Below are positions 40,389-42,431 of a stretch of DNA of 42,431 nucleotides, one piece after another. The DNA is from a virus: the IMG/VR virus record IMGVR_UViG_3300044971_000698, positions 1 through 42,431 of that record; one strand, given 5' to 3'. A program made the position numbers and the translations under genes. Positions within the stretch are counted from its first letter, which is position 1. Each line of letters begins with the position of its first letter. The notes beneath the pieces were generated by a model that searched no databases, was not told the DNA's origin, and saw only the letters and a list, made by a program, of their open reading frames with translations.

Positions 40389-40790
40389 TTACTCCTTGTA
40401 TGTTAGTTTGGTTCCGTCGAAAGCCTTACCAGCGTCATTACTGAGTTTGACTGCTGCGTCAATATCAGGTTGTCTGGTAGAACGAGGTTCTATTCCTTGT
40501 CGAACTGCGTCGTAATACGCACCCAACTCTTTATCGTGGGCCTTAGCCGACTGGAACCCACGAGTAGTGGCATCTCCAGTACTTAGTGTTAAGCCTCGTG
40601 CCTTGCAACCAAAGCAAGGACTATCATCACACTTACTGTGATCTGGCTTAGAATACCACTCAGACTTAAACGGCTTATCCGATGTAGCCTCACAGTGTGT
40701 GCATCCATACTTAGATACAAGTTGCTTGACGTCACCGTCTATTAGTTCGTATGACCAGTCAAGGACTTTACTTGTGTGATTGCATTCCAT
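40389..40790 (-). CDS. Hypothetical Cys-rich late protein, 133 aa
   Basis: Four Cys/His sets: MECNHT, CTHC near residue 30, then CDDSPCFGC near residues 54-62; a zinc-binding fold is likely. The C-terminal half is helical and charged. It overlaps the gene upstream by 1 base (TAATG-type). Position after the capsid gene suggests a head-completion or packaging helper. Confidence 0.6.
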   Translation of the reverse strand: MECNHTSKVLDWSYELIDGDVKQLVSKYGCTHCEATSDKPFKSEWYSKPDHSKCDDSPCFGCKARGLTLSTGDATTRGFQSAKAHDKELGAYYDAVRQGIEPRSTRQPDIDAAVKLSNDAGKAFDGTKLTYKE

Positions 40791-41110
40791 TAGGCCACCG
40801 GTGTTAGGTAATCGCTGTAACCAGCGTTAATAAGGACTTGTGCTTCTTGATCTGTAAGAGTGTATGCGTGGCCACCAAGGTAATAGGTGTCAGCATCAGC
40901 CAAGTCATCTTGGCTAGGTGTTCTATTTTCTGTTACAGTTGTACCGTTAATCAGTAGTGTTATTCCACGTGGTACATCTGTAAGTGATACTGGGATAGTG
41001 CCATCATAAGTTCCACCTACAAGACGACGTCCTGCTAGACGAGCATAGGGAGTAGTGTTGTTATCTACCCACGTCTCGTTATTCCAAGGTGTTACTAGCG
41101 TATATGGCAT
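40790..41110 (-). CDS. Hypothetical late protein, 106 aa
   Basis: Beta-rich; PRGITLLINGTTVTENRTPSQ in the middle and TDQEAQVLINAGYSDYL near the end. It is the first gene after the major capsid gene and its hairpin. Could be a decoration or head-completion protein. An AGAGGAGAG Shine-Dalgarno precedes the ATG. Confidence 0.6.
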   Translation of the reverse strand: MPYTLVTPWNNETWVDNNTTPYARLAGRRLVGGTYDGTIPVSLTDVPRGITLLINGTTVTENRTPSQDDLADADTYYLGGHAYTLTDQEAQVLINAGYSDYLTPVA

Positions 41111-41128
41111 ATCTCTCCTCTAAGTGAT

Positions 41129-41152
41129 GGAGGCAGGTTTGACCCTGCCCCC
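41129..41152 (-). other. Hairpin after the major capsid gene
   Basis: GGAGGCAGG (41129-41137) pairs with CCTGCCCCC (41144-41152) over a 6-base loop, with one G-U on the minus transcript. No T-run follows. It may be a leaky terminator or an RNA-end block that keeps capsid mRNA in excess over downstream genes. Confidence 0.5.
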
Positions 41153-41163
41153 ACCGTGCTCAA

Positions 41164-42105
41164 TTAGTTAATTGATGCTGCTGATTCAATACGATAAAGA
41201 GCTGCTTGACGAAGTAGAGAGAAGCCGCCCATATAGTACCAACCGATTGTACGGAAGCGACGGAGCGTATCAATCTCTGGTCCAATGATGGTAGAGATGT
41301 CTTGACCCTGTGCTTCTGCAAGTGCTTCACGACCAGCGATAACAGCCTTGTAGACGTTAACTGCTGGTGACTGTGTGTTTGCAGCGAATGGGATACGTGG
41401 TGTTTCCACTACGAATGCACCTTCGATTACGCCGACTGCACCAGCCACGAATGGTGTGCGATCTACGTACTGTGTCAAAGCCTGGAATCCGCCGGTGCCT
41501 GATTCAGCACGGAGGTCAGCTGCCTGACGTGGGTGTAGGTATGCTGCATACAAATCATTGATACGTGGCACTGCCTTGTTTGTGCGGAGCTGTGTGACAG
41601 CCTCACGGATAGCAGCTACTGACATAACGTCTGTTGCTGTGATTCCGTTTGTTGTTGATGCTGTTGAAGTTCCTGCGTAGATGACGTTTGAGCCACCTGT
41701 GAGAGTTGTTGCAACTACAGAGTCAATCGAATCTGCTGCGTTGTAAGCGATGATGTCAGCAAGTGCTGAGTCAACATCGTTGAACGAAGTAAGGTTCAAC
41801 TTCTTTGTTGTTGTTACGGCTGATCCGTACTCTTGAAGAGTAACGGTAACCTGGTTAGGGTTGCCGAGAGCGATTGATGAAACATCTGACTCTTCTGTGA
41901 GAGTTGATGTTGCTTGTGCTAGGTCAGAGTAGATTGAGAATACTACTGATGATCCTGGCATTGCTTGCTGTACTGGCTTAACATCTGCAAGACCGCGCAT
42001 AACAGGGATGCTACGAAGAGCCATACGAACATATTGATCGTATGCTGTCTGTACGAGTGCAGTAATGTCAGCTGAACCAGTGATGGAACCGCCTGGTAGT
42101 GCCAT
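41164..42105 (-). CDS. Major capsid protein (N4-gp56-type)
   Basis: 313 residues. It builds the icosahedral shell. The N-terminus MALPGGSITGSADITALVQTA, the VKPVQQAMPGSSVVFSIYSD region near 45, TLQEYGSAVTTTKKLNLT near 90, and a long C-terminal domain with IIGPEIDTLRRFRTIGWYYMGG match the N4-gp56 major-capsid family of HK97 fold. The scaffold gene lies just upstream. The gene is cut by the left window edge (copy at 1-685) but complete here. Confidence 0.88.
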   Translation of the reverse strand: MALPGGSITGSADITALVQTAYDQYVRMALRSIPVMRGLADVKPVQQAMPGSSVVFSIYSDLAQATSTLTEESDVSSIALGNPNQVTVTLQEYGSAVTTTKKLNLTSFNDVDSALADIIAYNAADSIDSVVATTLTGGSNVIYAGTSTASTTNGITATDVMSVAAIREAVTQLRTNKAVPRINDLYAAYLHPRQAADLRAESGTGGFQALTQYVDRTPFVAGAVGVIEGAFVVETPRIPFAANTQSPAVNVYKAVIAGREALAEAQGQDISTIIGPEIDTLRRFRTIGWYYMGGFSLLRQAALYRIESAASIN

Positions 42106-42431
42106 TATTTTTGCCTTTCGTTAGTGGTTAAATTACATTCCAGATTCGGCAATGATGGCATCCAGTTCTTCCTTTGAATTGGCGTTCATCAAGCGACTCA
42201 TAATGTCTTGTCCACGTTCAGGTGATATACCTGCGTTAGACGCTGCACTTAGTCTCTTGTACGCCGCTGCATCGGCTGGATCTACATTTGCTGTTGCCTG
42301 GTTTTGCTCAAGATCAATACCGAAAACATCGGCATATTCTGTGAGCCATTTAGACACAGACTCCTCTGAAGGGTCTATATCCTGTGGGATAAATGAAGCG
42401 ATCTTCTGATTTACCCCGCGAGCTGCGAGGG
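41421..42431. repeat. Right copy of 1,011-bp terminal direct repeat
   Basis: Identical to 1-1011. Marks the closure of the circle or the permuted ends; see the left copy. Confidence 0.95.
42133..42431 (-). CDS. Scaffold protein, C-terminal part (cut by window edge)
   Basis: Same gene as 713-1186, truncated at its N-terminal end by the window edge. The codons here match the C-terminal 98 or so residues of the complete copy. Confidence 0.95.
   Translation of the reverse strand, partial: LAARGVNQKIASFIPQDIDPSEESVSKWLTEYADVFGIDLEQNQATANVDPADAAAYKRLSAASNAGISPERGQDIMSRLMNANSKEELDAIIAESGM

Noticed and set aside
41164-42105. Second capsid gene, as a gene duplication
   Set aside because: The two copies are the exact terminal overlap of one circular molecule.

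Overview
The window looks like one complete tailed-phage genome, probably a podovirus-like phage of an actinobacterium. The first 1,011 bases (1-1011) recur exactly as the last 1,011 (41421-42431). The repeat cuts through the capsid and scaffold genes, so it is best read as the overlap of a circular or circularly permuted molecule with a unit of about 41,420 bp. An actinobacterial host is inferred from a WhiB-type Fe-S regulator, a proteasome/HslV-like protein and actinophage-type lysis genes. No integrase, excisionase, repressor, tRNA or CRISPR array was seen, so the phage looks virulent. No DNA polymerase or RNA polymerase was recognised, so it probably borrows the host's.

The minus strand from 13435 down to 1, and on around the circle from 41420 to 28061, is the late block. 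In transcription order it holds a basic protein, terminase with an N-terminal HTH, portal, small basic proteins, a 1571-residue probable internal virion protein with two companions, scaffold, an N4-gp56-type major capsid protein, a run of tiny lysine-rich proteins, and a tail region. The tail region has a collagen-like fibre, three related short tail proteins, two glycosyltransferases, a T7 gp11-like adaptor, fibre proteins and a 735-residue tail protein. The block ends with the lysis genes (TM protein, M15 peptidase, holin) and a strong terminator at 27995-28037. No tape-measure gene was seen, which supports podovirus morphology.

The minus strand from 27550 to 20202 is the replication and regulation block: HslV-like Ntn hydrolase, Cas4-like nuclease, WhiB, DnaB/RecA-like ATPase, PD-(D/E)XK nuclease, split CHC2/Toprim primase, DUF1599-type protein, sigma-like factor, a second small nuclease, an FmdB-like zinc ribbon and a SAM methyltransferase. 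It meets the plus-strand operon at a shared hairpin at 20169-20205.

The plus strand from 14219 to 20148 is a dense operon of about 26 mostly tiny genes, nearly all joined by TAATG, TGATG or ATGA overlaps. Many are zinc-knuckle microproteins. It ends in a lytic transglycosylase and a split cytosine-C5 methyltransferase, where two or three reading frames seem to be used at once. Gaps inside the operon carry structured leaders; two of them are homologous and show compensatory base-pair changes. A repeat-rich 780-bp gap (13436-14218) between the two divergent transcription units is the best candidate for a control region or replication origin.
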